DNA from: Ferruginibacter sp.
GTDB taxonomy: Bacteria; Bacteroidota; Bacteroidia; Chitinophagales; Chitinophagaceae
NCBI GenBank assembly: GCA_013141115.1
Contig: JABFRP010000002.1
Span: 2,158,647 to 2,222,646 of the forward strand
Direction: 5' to 3'
Length of the DNA: 64,000 nt
The notes under the pieces were generated by a model. That model did not search any database. It saw only the letters and a program-made list of their open reading frames with translations, and was not told the origin of the DNA. Position 1 is the stretch's first letter. Every line of letters starts with the position of its first letter. Made by a program: the position numbers and the translations under genes. This document shows positions 18,560 to 27,579 of the stretch, piece after piece.

Positions 18560-20677
18560 ATGGAAAAAGTTGAATGGAAAGTAGATGGAATGGATTGCAC
18601 CAATTGTGCATTAACAATAACTAAATACCTCCAAAAGGAAGGTATGAAAGAGGTGAAAGTGAATTTTATTGGCGGAGATGTAAATTTTGAATTAACTGGT
18701 GATAAATCTAAAGAAGCATTATCAAAAGGAATTGAAGACCTGGGGTACAAGGTACAAAGCGAACAACGGTCAATGGTTAACCCAAAACGAACCACCATTT
18801 TTACCAACCATTTACAACGTTTTCTTTTTTGCCTGCCTTTTACACTGGTGCTTATGTTGCACATGTTGCCCTGGCATATTCATTTTTTAATGAACCCGTG
18901 GATACAACTGGCTATTTGCTTACCCGTATTTTTTGTAGGCATGAGTTATTTTGGAGTTAGTGCGGTTAAAAGTTTACGCAGAGGAATTCCGAATATGAAT
19001 GTATTGATTGCTGTAGGTGCAGTGGCTGCGTTTGTGTACAGCTTAATTGGAACACTGGGTAATTACGGCATGGATTATATATTTTATGAAACTACAGCCA
19101 CAATAATCACCTTGGTTTTTTTAGGCGAATGGGTAGAGCATAAGGCTGTTTCCACTACGCAAAAAGAATTAAATAAACTGGCCGGCAATCAAAAAGTAAT
19201 GGCCAATATGATTGCTTTTGATGATGAACATAAAGAACAAATTTTTCCTGTAGAAAATAATCAGTTACGTAATGGCGATCTCATATTAATAAAATCTGGA
19301 GAGCAAGTGCCTACTGATTGCAAAATTTTATGGGGCGAAGCTTATGTAAGTGAAGCATTATTAACAGGAGAAAGCAAACCTCTTTTTAAACAAAAAAAAG
19401 ATATTTTAATTGGCGGCAGTTTATTTACAGATGGCACTGTAAAAGCACAGGTAACAGCCGTAGGAAAAGATACTGTACTCAGCAATATTTTAAATTTAGT
19501 AAAACAGGCACAGGGAGAAAAACCACCTATTCAGCAATTGGCAGATAAAATAAGTGCGGTATTTGTGCCTGCGGTAATTGGAATTGCTATACTAACTTTT
19601 TTATTGAATTATTTTGCTTTTGATATTTCTGGCACGCAATCCCTCATGCGGAGTATTGCGGTATTGGTTATCAGTTGCCCCTGTGCAATGGGGCTAGCAA
19701 CACCAGCGGCTATTGCTGTTGGATTGGGCAGGGCAACAAAAAAAGGTGTCCTTTTTCGCAATGCAAAAAGTTTGGAATTGTTTAAAAATATTACCACCGT
19801 TGTTTTTGATAAAACAGGCACACTTACTACAGGGCAATTAAGCATATCTAATGTTGAATGTAAAAATATAAGCGAAGAAGATTTCAAACGTATGGTCTTC
19901 TCTATGGAAAAATTTTCTAATCACCCTATTGCAAAAGCTATAACAACACAATGGAAAATAAATAACCCCATCAGCTGGAAAAAAGTTGAAGAGATAAAAG
20001 GATTAGGCATAAAAGCAGAAGATAAAGATGGCAATATTTACGAATTAGGTTCTTATAAAATGGCTGCTGCTTACACCTCCCAATCAACTCACATAGCCTA
20101 TCTGGTAAAAAATAATAGCCTGATTGGCTGGTTTGATATGGATGACGCCATAAGAGAAGAAACTGCGGATGTAATTAAGTACCTGCATTCAAAAAATATA
20201 AAAACCATTTTATTAAGTGGCGATAGCGAAGAGAGATGTAATAAACTTGCAACAATTGTTGGTATTGATGAAGTATATGCCGAAAAGACACCCGAAGAAA
20301 AATTAAAAATAATTGAACAACTTAATGCGGCATCTCCTGTTGCCATGATCGGCGATGGTATTAATGATGCACCAGCGTTGGCTAAAGCAACTATTGGCAT
20401 CTCAATTTCAGATTCTTCACAACTGGCTATGCAAACAGCGCAGGTGGTGTTAACCAATAATGGTATTAAACATTTGCCACTGGCTTTGGGCCTGGGTAAA
20501 CACACTTTTTTCACCATAAAGGGAAATTTGTTTTGGGCATTTATTTATAATGTGGTGGCTATTCCTGTAGCTGCTATGGGCTTTTTACATCCTGGCATTG
20601 CTGCACTGGCAATGGGTTTTAGCGATGTAGTGCTGGTTATAAATTCAATACGCCTTAATTACAGGAAAGTAATTTAA
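18560..20677 (+). CDS. Heavy-metal P1B-type ATPase, copper-type layout
   Basis: A 705-residue inner-membrane metal exporter. Residues 1-65 are a heavy-metal-associated domain with the metal pair GMDCTNC. Then come membrane helices, the actuator LLTGESKP, the transmembrane CPC motif (VISCPCAMGLATPAA, near residue 375), phosphorylation site DKTGTLT, SNHPIAKAI, and the hinge GDGINDAPALA. CPC and the YN in FIYNVVAIPVAA near residue 660 point to Cu(I). In the last helix the usual MxxSS is MGFSD, a change at a position linked to metal choice. Cu export is likely but not certain. No CopZ or CueR gene is adjacent. Confidence 0.9.
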   Translation: MEKVEWKVDGMDCTNCALTITKYLQKEGMKEVKVNFIGGDVNFELTGDKSKEALSKGIEDLGYKVQSEQRSMVNPKRTTIFTNHLQRFLFCLPFTLVLMLHMLPWHIHFLMNPWIQLAICLPVFFVGMSYFGVSAVKSLRRGIPNMNVLIAVGAVAAFVYSLIGTLGNYGMDYIFYETTATIITLVFLGEWVEHKAVSTTQKELNKLAGNQKVMANMIAFDDEHKEQIFPVENNQLRNGDLILIKSGEQVPTDCKILWGEAYVSEALLTGESKPLFKQKKDILIGGSLFTDGTVKAQVTAVGKDTVLSNILNLVKQAQGEKPPIQQLADKISAVFVPAVIGIAILTFLLNYFAFDISGTQSLMRSIAVLVISCPCAMGLATPAAIAVGLGRATKKGVLFRNAKSLELFKNITTVVFDKTGTLTTGQLSISNVECKNISEEDFKRMVFSMEKFSNHPIAKAITTQWKINNPISWKKVEEIKGLGIKAEDKDGNIYELGSYKMAAAYTSQSTHIAYLVKNNSLIGWFDMDDAIREETADVIKYLHSKNIKTILLSGDSEERCNKLATIVGIDEVYAEKTPEEKLKIIEQLNAASPVAMIGDGINDAPALAKATIGISISDSSQLAMQTAQVVLTNNGIKHLPLALGLGKHTFFTIKGNLFWAFIYNVVAIPVAAMGFLHPGIAALAMGFSDVVLVINSIRLNYRKVI

Positions 20678-20699
20678 TTTCAGGCTAAATTATTGGCTT

Positions 20700-22601
20700 T
20701 TGACCGCAAAGGAAATACTTAAACAATATTGGGGTTATGATGCTTTTCGTCCGCTGCAAGAAGATATTATTAATGCAGTGCTGCAAGGAAAAGATGCATT
20801 GGCATTGCTGCCTACAGGCGGTGGTAAATCCATCTGCTTTCAGGTGCCGGCATTGGCTAAAGACGGGATATGTTTAGTGGTTAGTCCGCTTATAGCATTA
20901 ATGAAAGACCAGGTAGAAAATTTAAAACGAAAAGGTATTAATGCATTGGCAGTGTACAGCGGTATGAGTTTTTTAGAAGTAAAGAAAACTTTGCAGAACG
21001 CCGCTTACGGCAATTATAAATTCTTATATGTTTCACCCGAAAGATTGGAGACCAGTTTATTTTTAGAATACCTGCCTGTTATGAATATAAGTTTGCTGGC
21101 AGTGGATGAAGCCCATTGTGTGTCGCAATGGGGATATGATTTCCGGCCTCCCTATCTGCGTATTGCAAACCTGAGAGAGTTATTACCAGATGTGCCCGTG
21201 TTAGCATTAACAGCATCTGCAACAAAAATTGTGCAGGATGATATCTGCGATAAATTATTATTTGGTAAAACACAACAACGTTTTCAGCAATCGTTTGAAA
21301 GACCTAATCTTTCTTACAGTGTTTTCAATGTAGCTTCTAAACAAAATAAGCTGCTGGAAATTTTAAAGAATGTACCCGGCACCGCAATTGTATATTGCAA
21401 AAGCAGGAAGCATACTAAAGAAATTGCCGATCTGCTTCGGATGAATAGTATCAATGCAGATTTTTATCATGCCGGATTAAATAATGAAGAAAGAAATAAA
21501 AAACAGGAAAGCTGGATTCAAAATAGAACGAGGGTAATTGTTTGTACCAATGCCTTTGGTATGGGCATTGATAAACCCGATGTAAGGGTGGTGGTACATT
21601 ATGATGTGCCTGATTGCCTGGAGAATTATTATCAGGAAGCGGGAAGGGCAGGAAGAGATGGCAGGCGTTCTTATGCCGTTTTATTATACAGCAATAAAGA
21701 GCTGGATGATCTGCAAAAGCAGGGTGATATTCGTTTTCCTAAAGCAGAAGAAATAAAGAAAGTATATACTGCTTTAATGAACCATCTGCAAATAGCAGCC
21801 GGCAGTGGCGAAGGCATGAATTATGATTTAGACATGGCCATTTTTACGGCGTCGTTTAAAATAAATATACTTAGTACCATTTATGCCATTAAAGCATTAG
21901 AGCAGGATGATATTATCAGTTTCAACGAAATTATTTTTAAGCCTTCCACTGTTTTGGTTTGTGCCAACCGAAATGATCTGAATGAGTTTGAAAAAACACA
22001 TCCGGAATTAGAACCACTCATAAAAGGTCTGCTGCGTTCTTATGAGGGCATTTTTGATTTTCCTGCTACTGTTTATGAAAGCCAACTGGCTAAGTTTTTA
22101 AAGCAGGACACAGATACAGTAAAGAAAAATTTGAAACAGTTGAACGATCATGGTATGATCGTTTACTCGCCGCAAAAAGAAAAGCCACAAATTACCCTGT
22201 TAAAAAACAGGATGTATGCCGATAGCTATGCTATAAATATTGCTACGCATCTGGAACGAAAAAAGAATTTTGAGCAGCGTGTTGCTGCAATGCTTTACTA
22301 TATAAAAAATACCTCGCTTTGCAGAAGTAAAATAATTGCAACATACTTTAATGCAGCAACAAAAAATGCCTGTGGGGTATGTGATAACTGTATAAATGAA
22401 AAAGCACTGGAGATTTCTAAAGAGGAATTTGAAACTATTTCAAACAACATTTTGCAACTGGTACAAACAACTGCTTTACCCATAAAAGAAATTCAACAAC
22501 AACTAAAAATTGTAAAAAAAGAGAAGATATGGAAAGTAATTAACTACCTGCAGGCTGAAGATAAAATAACCGTGGACAGGGAAGGAAATATTTCTGTGTA
22601 A
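20700..22601 (+). CDS. recQ: ATP-dependent DNA helicase RecQ, atypical C-terminal order
   Basis: A 633-residue SF2 3'-5' helicase, starting at TTG 20700. Motif I LPTGGGKSICFQ is near residue 40, motif II VDEAHCVSQWG near 135 and motif VI QEAGRAGRDG near 315. In E. coli RecQ the zinc site directly follows the helicase core; here a winged-helix-like stretch (about 350-540) comes first and the zinc-type cysteines (CRSK then CGVCDNC) lie near 545-570. An HRDC domain is not apparent. It starts 22 bases after the P-type ATPase gene and may be co-transcribed. Confidence 0.93.
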   Translation: MTAKEILKQYWGYDAFRPLQEDIINAVLQGKDALALLPTGGGKSICFQVPALAKDGICLVVSPLIALMKDQVENLKRKGINALAVYSGMSFLEVKKTLQNAAYGNYKFLYVSPERLETSLFLEYLPVMNISLLAVDEAHCVSQWGYDFRPPYLRIANLRELLPDVPVLALTASATKIVQDDICDKLLFGKTQQRFQQSFERPNLSYSVFNVASKQNKLLEILKNVPGTAIVYCKSRKHTKEIADLLRMNSINADFYHAGLNNEERNKKQESWIQNRTRVIVCTNAFGMGIDKPDVRVVVHYDVPDCLENYYQEAGRAGRDGRRSYAVLLYSNKELDDLQKQGDIRFPKAEEIKKVYTALMNHLQIAAGSGEGMNYDLDMAIFTASFKINILSTIYAIKALEQDDIISFNEIIFKPSTVLVCANRNDLNEFEKTHPELEPLIKGLLRSYEGIFDFPATVYESQLAKFLKQDTDTVKKNLKQLNDHGMIVYSPQKEKPQITLLKNRMYADSYAINIATHLERKKNFEQRVAAMLYYIKNTSLCRSKIIATYFNAATKNACGVCDNCINEKALEISKEEFETISNNILQLVQTTALPIKEIQQQLKIVKKEKIWKVINYLQAEDKITVDREGNISV

Positions 22602-22659
22602 AGTACTTGTTTTATAATTAGTTACCAATGTTTGGACATTGAATAGCTGATTTGGCCCG

Positions 22660-22700
22660 GTATAAAAATAAAAAAGGGACCAAGATAGAAATCTAGTCCC
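22660..22700 (-). terminator. Intrinsic terminator on the minus strand
   Basis: GGGAC and GTCCC (22696-22700 with 22676-22680) plus an inner AGAT/ATCT stem form a hairpin with a TTCT loop, followed on the minus strand by TTTTTTATTTTTATA. It could end the sulfatase-fold gene transcript or the candidate small RNA. Confidence 0.8.
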
Positions 22701-22728
22701 GCTTTAAAATCCAATATCCTATGAAAAA
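22665..22728 (-). ncRNA. Candidate small RNA of about 64 nt
   Basis: A minus-strand -7 box TATCTTCG (22742-22735) with TTGTC upstream (22765-22761, 18 bp spacing) would start transcription near 22728. A strong intrinsic terminator ends the unit near 22665. No ORF of useful size lies in this strand interval. It may instead be the 3' UTR of the upstream sulfatase-fold gene, which ends at 22887. The family is not recognised. Confidence 0.4.
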
Positions 22729-22734
22729 CCGAAA

Positions 22735-22765
22735 CGAAGATAATGCGGAATTTACTATTTGACAA
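22735..22765 (-). promoter_or_regulatory. Promoter-like element upstream of the candidate small RNA
   Basis: TTGTC at 22765-22761 and TATCTTCG at 22742-22735 fit the Bacteroidota -33/-7 pattern with 18 bp between them. The -7 box has one mismatch to TAnnTTTG. Confidence 0.45.
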
Positions 22766-22886
22766 CATTTTTATGAAGTATTTTTAAAATATTTTCCATT
22801 GCAACTGATTGCATAATAATGTTTGTAGTACACAGTTATAATTAATTTTTAACTGTAAATCAATTAATTATGAAGGTAATTATAAC

Positions 22887-24806
22887 CTATTTTATCTTTT
22901 TGTAGCCCCCATTTTTATATAAATAATTAGCCCCTTGATACCAGGCAATTGCTTCGTTAATTAGCAGCTGATCGGGTGCAATTTTGGTGGCTATGCCAGA
23001 AGTAAAGCTGGTGCTAAAGGTTTCAATTTTTCTTTGTGGAGATAAAATCACCAGTTTTCCATCCCTAACATAACCCATATCCTGGTAAGTGCTTATAAAA
23101 GCCCTTTCTTTACCCGGAAGTGTTTTATAAATATCATATCCTAAAAAACGGCTGGTATAGTTCAGGTTCATCAAACCTAGTACAGTTGGAGCAAGGTCTA
23201 TCTGGCTGGTAAGGCGTTGTTCAATTACAGGTTTAACTAAAGCCGGGGCATAAATAAAGCAGGGAATATGATAGCGGTTAACCGGCAGGTCGGTTTTGCC
23301 GGCACTCTTGCTGCAATGGTCCGCAACAATTACAAACAGGGTATTATTGAACCAGGGCTTTTGTTGGGCATCAACTAAAAATTTATTTATTGCATAGTCG
23401 GTGTATTTAACTCCACCTGCAATAGTTTGTGATGCAGATGGAATATCAATTCTTCCGTCAGGGAAAGTGTATGGCCTGTGGTTGCTCACCGTCATAACAT
23501 GATTAAAGAAAAGTTTACCCGATGTAAAACTTTTGTCGCATTGCTCTAAAGTATAATCGAAAGCACCTTCATCATCAATTCCCCAGGCGGTGGTGTGGTG
23601 TACAAATTTTTCGGGAATGTCTCTTTTATCTAAAACGGTGTATCCATTGCCGCCAAAATATTTGCCCATATTATCAAAGAAGGCATTGCCGCCATAAACA
23701 TAATTTACATCGTACCCTTTTGTTTTTAAAACGTTGCCCATAGTAAACATATCGGCATTGTCCGGCCTTCTTACAATAGATTGGCCGGGTGTAGGGGGAA
23801 TGGCTAAGGATAATGCTTCTAAGCCTCTTACCGTTCTTGTTCCGCTGGCATAAAAATTTTCGAAGAACAAACTATGCGGAATTAATGAATCTAAAAATGG
23901 GCTGATGTTTTCTTTGTTGCCAAAATGCTTTAAATAATCGCCACTAAAACTTTCTACGCTAATTAAAACCACATTCCATTTATGTTCGGCACTGTCGTTT
24001 TTAATTACCCTTTCGATACTTAGTGGGTTATTAGTGAATATTGCGTTGGGAGCTTGCAACATTTCTTTTAAAATTTTAAAATTAGCGGTATCATTTTGTG
24101 TGGCATAAAAACGGTTGTAATCAATCTCATTATTCCAAAAGGCAGAGCCAAATTCATACACACCATTTCCACCCAATTCGTTTACATAGTTATTGTTACT
24201 GAAATTTTTAAAGCGGTTATTCACCAAAAAATATGCTGCTGCGGTTACCAGTAAAAACAGTAAAAAGAAAACACTGCGTTTTGCAAATCGCATACTTACC
24301 TGCTGCGATGCAACGATTTTTTTTCTTATTAGAAACACTACCGCAACCGTGGCTAATATTACGCCACTTCCTATCAGCGGAATATTATACGATTCCCAGA
24401 TATTACCCAATACTTCGGTGGTATAAATCAGATAGTCCACTGCAATAAAGTTATACCGCACACTAAACTCATCCCAAAAGGTAATTTCAGAACCTGCGTT
24501 AAGTAATAAAATAAAACTGATCAAAAAGAAAAGAATGAACAAAGGAATGCGATGCCATTTTTTTTGATATATAGCATCCTTCATCAGCCAGCAATACAAT
24601 GCAACGGGTATTGCAAAAAAGCAACTCACTACCACATCATAAAAAAAGCCAATTAAAAAAATGCCAATAAAACTTAAAGGATTTATTTCTAAAAATGGCC
24701 AGCTCTTTATTAGTAAAATAACTCTGGTAATAAAACTTATAGCGCAAACCAAAATGGCTACAATTGCCACGGGGCCAAACCGATGGTTAAAAATTTTCTT
24801 AAACAT
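22887..24806 (-). CDS. LTA-synthase-like sulfatase-fold membrane protein
   Basis: About 639 residues with five predicted N-terminal membrane helices (up to about residue 190), then a large exported catalytic domain of the alkaline phosphatase/sulfatase fold. Metal-site landmarks are VVLISVESFSGDYLKHFG near 280, ASGTRTVRGLEAL near 330 (likely nucleophilic threonine) and VIVADHCSKSAG near 505. Relatives include LtaS and phosphoglycerol or phosphoethanolamine transferases. In a Gram-negative bacterium a transferase acting on lipids or glycans is plausible, but the substrate is unknown. ATG 24806 is preferred over the TTG two codons upstream, which overlaps the -7 box. Confidence 0.87.
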   Translation of the reverse strand: MFKKIFNHRFGPVAIVAILVCAISFITRVILLIKSWPFLEINPLSFIGIFLIGFFYDVVVSCFFAIPVALYCWLMKDAIYQKKWHRIPLFILFFLISFILLLNAGSEITFWDEFSVRYNFIAVDYLIYTTEVLGNIWESYNIPLIGSGVILATVAVVFLIRKKIVASQQVSMRFAKRSVFFLLFLLVTAAAYFLVNNRFKNFSNNNYVNELGGNGVYEFGSAFWNNEIDYNRFYATQNDTANFKILKEMLQAPNAIFTNNPLSIERVIKNDSAEHKWNVVLISVESFSGDYLKHFGNKENISPFLDSLIPHSLFFENFYASGTRTVRGLEALSLAIPPTPGQSIVRRPDNADMFTMGNVLKTKGYDVNYVYGGNAFFDNMGKYFGGNGYTVLDKRDIPEKFVHHTTAWGIDDEGAFDYTLEQCDKSFTSGKLFFNHVMTVSNHRPYTFPDGRIDIPSASQTIAGGVKYTDYAINKFLVDAQQKPWFNNTLFVIVADHCSKSAGKTDLPVNRYHIPCFIYAPALVKPVIEQRLTSQIDLAPTVLGLMNLNYTSRFLGYDIYKTLPGKERAFISTYQDMGYVRDGKLVILSPQRKIETFSTSFTSGIATKIAPDQLLINEAIAWYQGANYLYKNGGYKKIK

Positions 24807-24810
24807 ATGC

Positions 24811-24818
24811 AAAGATAA
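24811..24818 (-). promoter_or_regulatory. -7 box of the sulfatase-fold gene, 4 bp before ATG
   Basis: TATCTTTG on the minus strand is an exact TAnnTTTG. Four bases separate it from ATG 24806. It lies directly after the terminator of the upstream gene at 24823-24859. Confidence 0.55.
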
Positions 24819-24822
24819 TAAA

Positions 24823-24859
24823 CAAAAAGCCCGGGAAACAGTGTTTGCAGCCCGGGCTT
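24823..24859 (-). terminator. Intrinsic terminator of the HerA-like gene
   Basis: AAGCCCGGG at 24851-24859 and 24827-24835 form a perfect 9-bp GC-rich stem followed on the minus strand by TTTTTG. It separates the HerA-like gene from the downstream sulfatase-fold gene. Confidence 0.85.
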
Positions 24860-24879
24860 AATATTATTAGAGTAAAGTA

Positions 24880-26433
24880 TTAAAACCAGCTTTTACTCTT
24901 TGAGCTCCTGCTTCTGCCACCCAAACCTAATGCACCCAATAATGACCGTACAATAGTATTGCCAGCAGTACGCACCATACTTTTCACAATCGTATTGTCG
25001 GCTACTTTCTCCAAGGTGGATTTTTCTTCTTTAGTTTTTTTGCTATTACTTTTTTCTTCGGTTGCTGAATTTTCCGCAGCTTCCTGCAATTTGGCAGTTA
25101 AAATTTCATAAGCACTTTCGCTGTCGATAGTTTTATTGTATTTAGCAACTAATTTAGATTTGCCGGTGATGCTATCTATTTCTGCATCAGTTAATACATC
25201 CATGCGGCTGCGTGGCGCACAAAGCATTACATGTGCCAGTGGTGTAGGAATACCTTTTTCGTTCAGCATAGTTACCAGTGCTTCGCCAATGCCCAATTGA
25301 GTGATCAGGTCTTCTGTTTTATAAAACTCCGTTTCGGGATAATTCTCTGCTGTTTGCTTGATTACTTTTCTATCTGCCGCAGTAAAGGCTCTTAATGCAT
25401 GTTGCACTTTTAAACCCAATTGGCCCAGCACGCTTGCGGGTACATCCATGGGGTTTTGTGTGCAAAAGAAAATACCAATGCCTTTTGAGCGAATCAATTT
25501 TATGATGGTTTCAATTTGTTGTAATAAAGCCTCGCTGGCTTCCTGAAAAATCAGGTGAGCTTCATCAATAAACATTACCAGCTTTGGTTTGTCCAGGTCG
25601 CCTTCTTCGGGGCAACTGGCATAAAGCTCCGCCAGCATTTGCAGCATAAATGTGCTGAACAATTTTGGCTTATCCTGTAAGTCGGTAACCCGTAACACAT
25701 TTATCATTCCCCGGCCGTCATCGCTCATACGCATCAGGTCATCTACTTCAAAACTCTTTTCACCAAAAAAAATATCAGCACCCTGCTGTTGCAATTCAAT
25801 TACTTTACGCAAAATAGTGCCGGTGCTGGTGGTGGAAATTTTTCCATAAGTTTTTTCAATTTCCGCTTTTCCTTCGTCACCAATGTATTGCAATACTTTT
25901 ATAAAGTCTTTAAGGTCCAGTAAGGGTAATTGACTGTCGTCACAGTATTTAAATATCATGGCTACAACGCCGCCTTGTGTATCATTCAACCCTAAAATTT
26001 TACTTAACAACACGGGGCCAAACTCAGTTACTGTTGCCTTTAAATGAACACCTTTTTGGCCGGTTAAAGTCATCAGTTCCGCAGCAAACAAAGATGGTTT
26101 GTATTCCATATTCAATTTGGTATAGCGGTCTTTTACTTTATCATTGGTACTTCCTTCTGCAGCAATACCACTTAAGTCGCCTTTTATATCCATTAGTAAA
26201 ACCGGCACACTGTTATCGCTTAAAAACTCACTGATCATTTGCAGGGTTTTGGTTTTACCCGTACCGGTAGCACCGGCAATTAAACCATGTCGGTTCATCG
26301 TTTTTAGTGGAAGATTGATACCAGCTTCGGCAACTACTTCGCCCTCTAAAACTGCACAACCTATTTTAACTGATTCTCCTTTAAATGTGTAGCCATCTTT
26401 TATGGCTTGAATGAAAGCTTCTTTGTTGGGCAT
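24880..26433 (-). CDS. HerA/FtsK-like ATPase, DUF853 (YjgR) family
   Basis: A 517-residue cytoplasmic ATPase with Walker A GATGTGKTKTLQM near residue 53 and Walker B KLVMFIDEAHLIFQ near 295. GIGIFFCTQNPMDVPASVLGQLG near 330 is a strong family signature. DUF853 proteins resemble the DNA pump HerA, but their cell function is not established. The C-terminal tail (about 445-517) is charged and Gly/Ser-rich (LGALGLGGRSRSSKSKSWF), probably flexible. No NurA nuclease gene is nearby, which argues against a classic HerA-NurA complex. Confidence 0.88.
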   Translation of the reverse strand: MPNKEAFIQAIKDGYTFKGESVKIGCAVLEGEVVAEAGINLPLKTMNRHGLIAGATGTGKTKTLQMISEFLSDNSVPVLLMDIKGDLSGIAAEGSTNDKVKDRYTKLNMEYKPSLFAAELMTLTGQKGVHLKATVTEFGPVLLSKILGLNDTQGGVVAMIFKYCDDSQLPLLDLKDFIKVLQYIGDEGKAEIEKTYGKISTTSTGTILRKVIELQQQGADIFFGEKSFEVDDLMRMSDDGRGMINVLRVTDLQDKPKLFSTFMLQMLAELYASCPEEGDLDKPKLVMFIDEAHLIFQEASEALLQQIETIIKLIRSKGIGIFFCTQNPMDVPASVLGQLGLKVQHALRAFTAADRKVIKQTAENYPETEFYKTEDLITQLGIGEALVTMLNEKGIPTPLAHVMLCAPRSRMDVLTDAEIDSITGKSKLVAKYNKTIDSESAYEILTAKLQEAAENSATEEKSNSKKTKEEKSTLEKVADNTIVKSMVRTAGNTIVRSLLGALGLGGRSRSSKSKSWF

Positions 26434-26502
26434 TTTATAAATTTTGGGGAAAGTTACAACCTGTTACGGAAATGTTTAAAATGATTTTTAGCGAATTCAG
26501 AT

Positions 26503-26510
26503 TAAATTTG
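26503..26510 (+). promoter_or_regulatory. -7 box of the di-haem peroxidase gene, 5 bp before ATG
   Basis: TAAATTTG matches TAnnTTTG; five bases (TGTTT) separate it from ATG 26516. Confidence 0.5.
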
Positions 26511-26515
26511 TGTTT

Positions 26516-27466
26516 ATGAGAAAGACCTTTTTTTTCAGCTTGGTAATTCTTACAAGCATTTTTATTATCAGCAGTTCTTTTGAAGAAAGAAACGCTGAAA
26601 TAAAAACCAAAGCCAGCTTGGGTAAAAAATTATTCAGCGAAAAAATATTATCTAAAGATTCTTCCGTTAGTTGTGCAAGCTGCCATATACCGGCTTACGC
26701 TTTTGCCGATACTGTTGCTTTTAGTGTGGGCATAGCTGGTAAATTAACCAAGCGTAATACGCCCTCGGTTTTAAATATGAAAAACCGGCCTTATTATTTT
26801 TGGGATGGCAGGGCTGCAACACTGGAAGAGCAATCACTGATGCCGATACAAAATCCTGATGAAATGGATTTGTCTGTTGACGAAGCAGTTAAACGATTAA
26901 ATCAATCTTCAGAATACAAAAATATTTTTCAAAAAATCTTTAAACAACAACCATCTGCAAAAAATCTGGCTGCAGCGTTTGCGGCTTACGAGCAAACTTT
27001 GGAAACAGTAGATAGTAAATTTGATGACTGGAGTAATAACCTTAAAAAATTTACTGCAGCTGAAGAGCGGGGTAGAGAACTGTTTGTTGGCGATAAGGCA
27101 AAATGTTTTGATTGCCACCGTATGGAGGATTTTACTACAGATGAATTTAAAAATATTGGTTTGTACAACGCAAAGCAGTTAAATGATGCTGGATTGTATG
27201 AGCGTACAAAAAAAGAAACTGACAAAGGGAAATTTAAAACTCCCGGTTTAAGAAATATTGCTGTTACTGCACCTTATATGCATAATGGTATGTTTAAAAC
27301 ACTGGAGGAAGTAGTGGAGTATTATAATGATCCCTCGAAAATTGTATCTAATTGTATTAATATTGACGATGCTTTAAAAAAACCTCTGGGCCTTACTGAT
27401 AATGAAAAGAAGGACCTGGCAACCTTTTTAAAAACTCTTACTGATAAAAAATACATCCGAAAATAG
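26516..27466 (+). CDS. Di-haem cytochrome c peroxidase / MauG family
   Basis: A 316-residue exported protein with an N-terminal signal (FFFSLVILTSIFIISSS). It has two haem c sites, CASCH at residues 53-57 and CFDCH near 200, as in bacterial di-haem peroxidases. Further landmarks are NTPSVLNM, YFWDGRAATLEEQ near 95 and TPGLRNIAVTAPYMHNG near 243. Members reduce hydrogen peroxide with electrons from cytochrome c, or, for MauG, modify proteins. Nothing nearby points to a specific MauG substrate, so peroxide removal in the periplasm is the more likely role. A GTG at 26510 is a possible but less likely start. Confidence 0.92.
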   Translation: MRKTFFFSLVILTSIFIISSSFEERNAEIKTKASLGKKLFSEKILSKDSSVSCASCHIPAYAFADTVAFSVGIAGKLTKRNTPSVLNMKNRPYYFWDGRAATLEEQSLMPIQNPDEMDLSVDEAVKRLNQSSEYKNIFQKIFKQQPSAKNLAAAFAAYEQTLETVDSKFDDWSNNLKKFTAAEERGRELFVGDKAKCFDCHRMEDFTTDEFKNIGLYNAKQLNDAGLYERTKKETDKGKFKTPGLRNIAVTAPYMHNGMFKTLEEVVEYYNDPSKIVSNCINIDDALKKPLGLTDNEKKDLATFLKTLTDKKYIRK

Positions 27467-27579
27467 TTCACGCTTAAGTGCCGCTGTGGTAAACAATAGC
27501 TACCTTTAACAAAAAATTAGGCACTATATTCGCTGTACTAAAATTGAATTAATTTTATTTGCTAATAAACTAATAAAAC

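Noticed and set aside
22721..22762. 13-codon ORF on the plus strand (ATG to TGA) in the recQ-sulfatase gap
   Set aside because: Very short, lies opposite the candidate small RNA and its promoter, and no leader-peptide role is supported by a downstream plus-strand gene.
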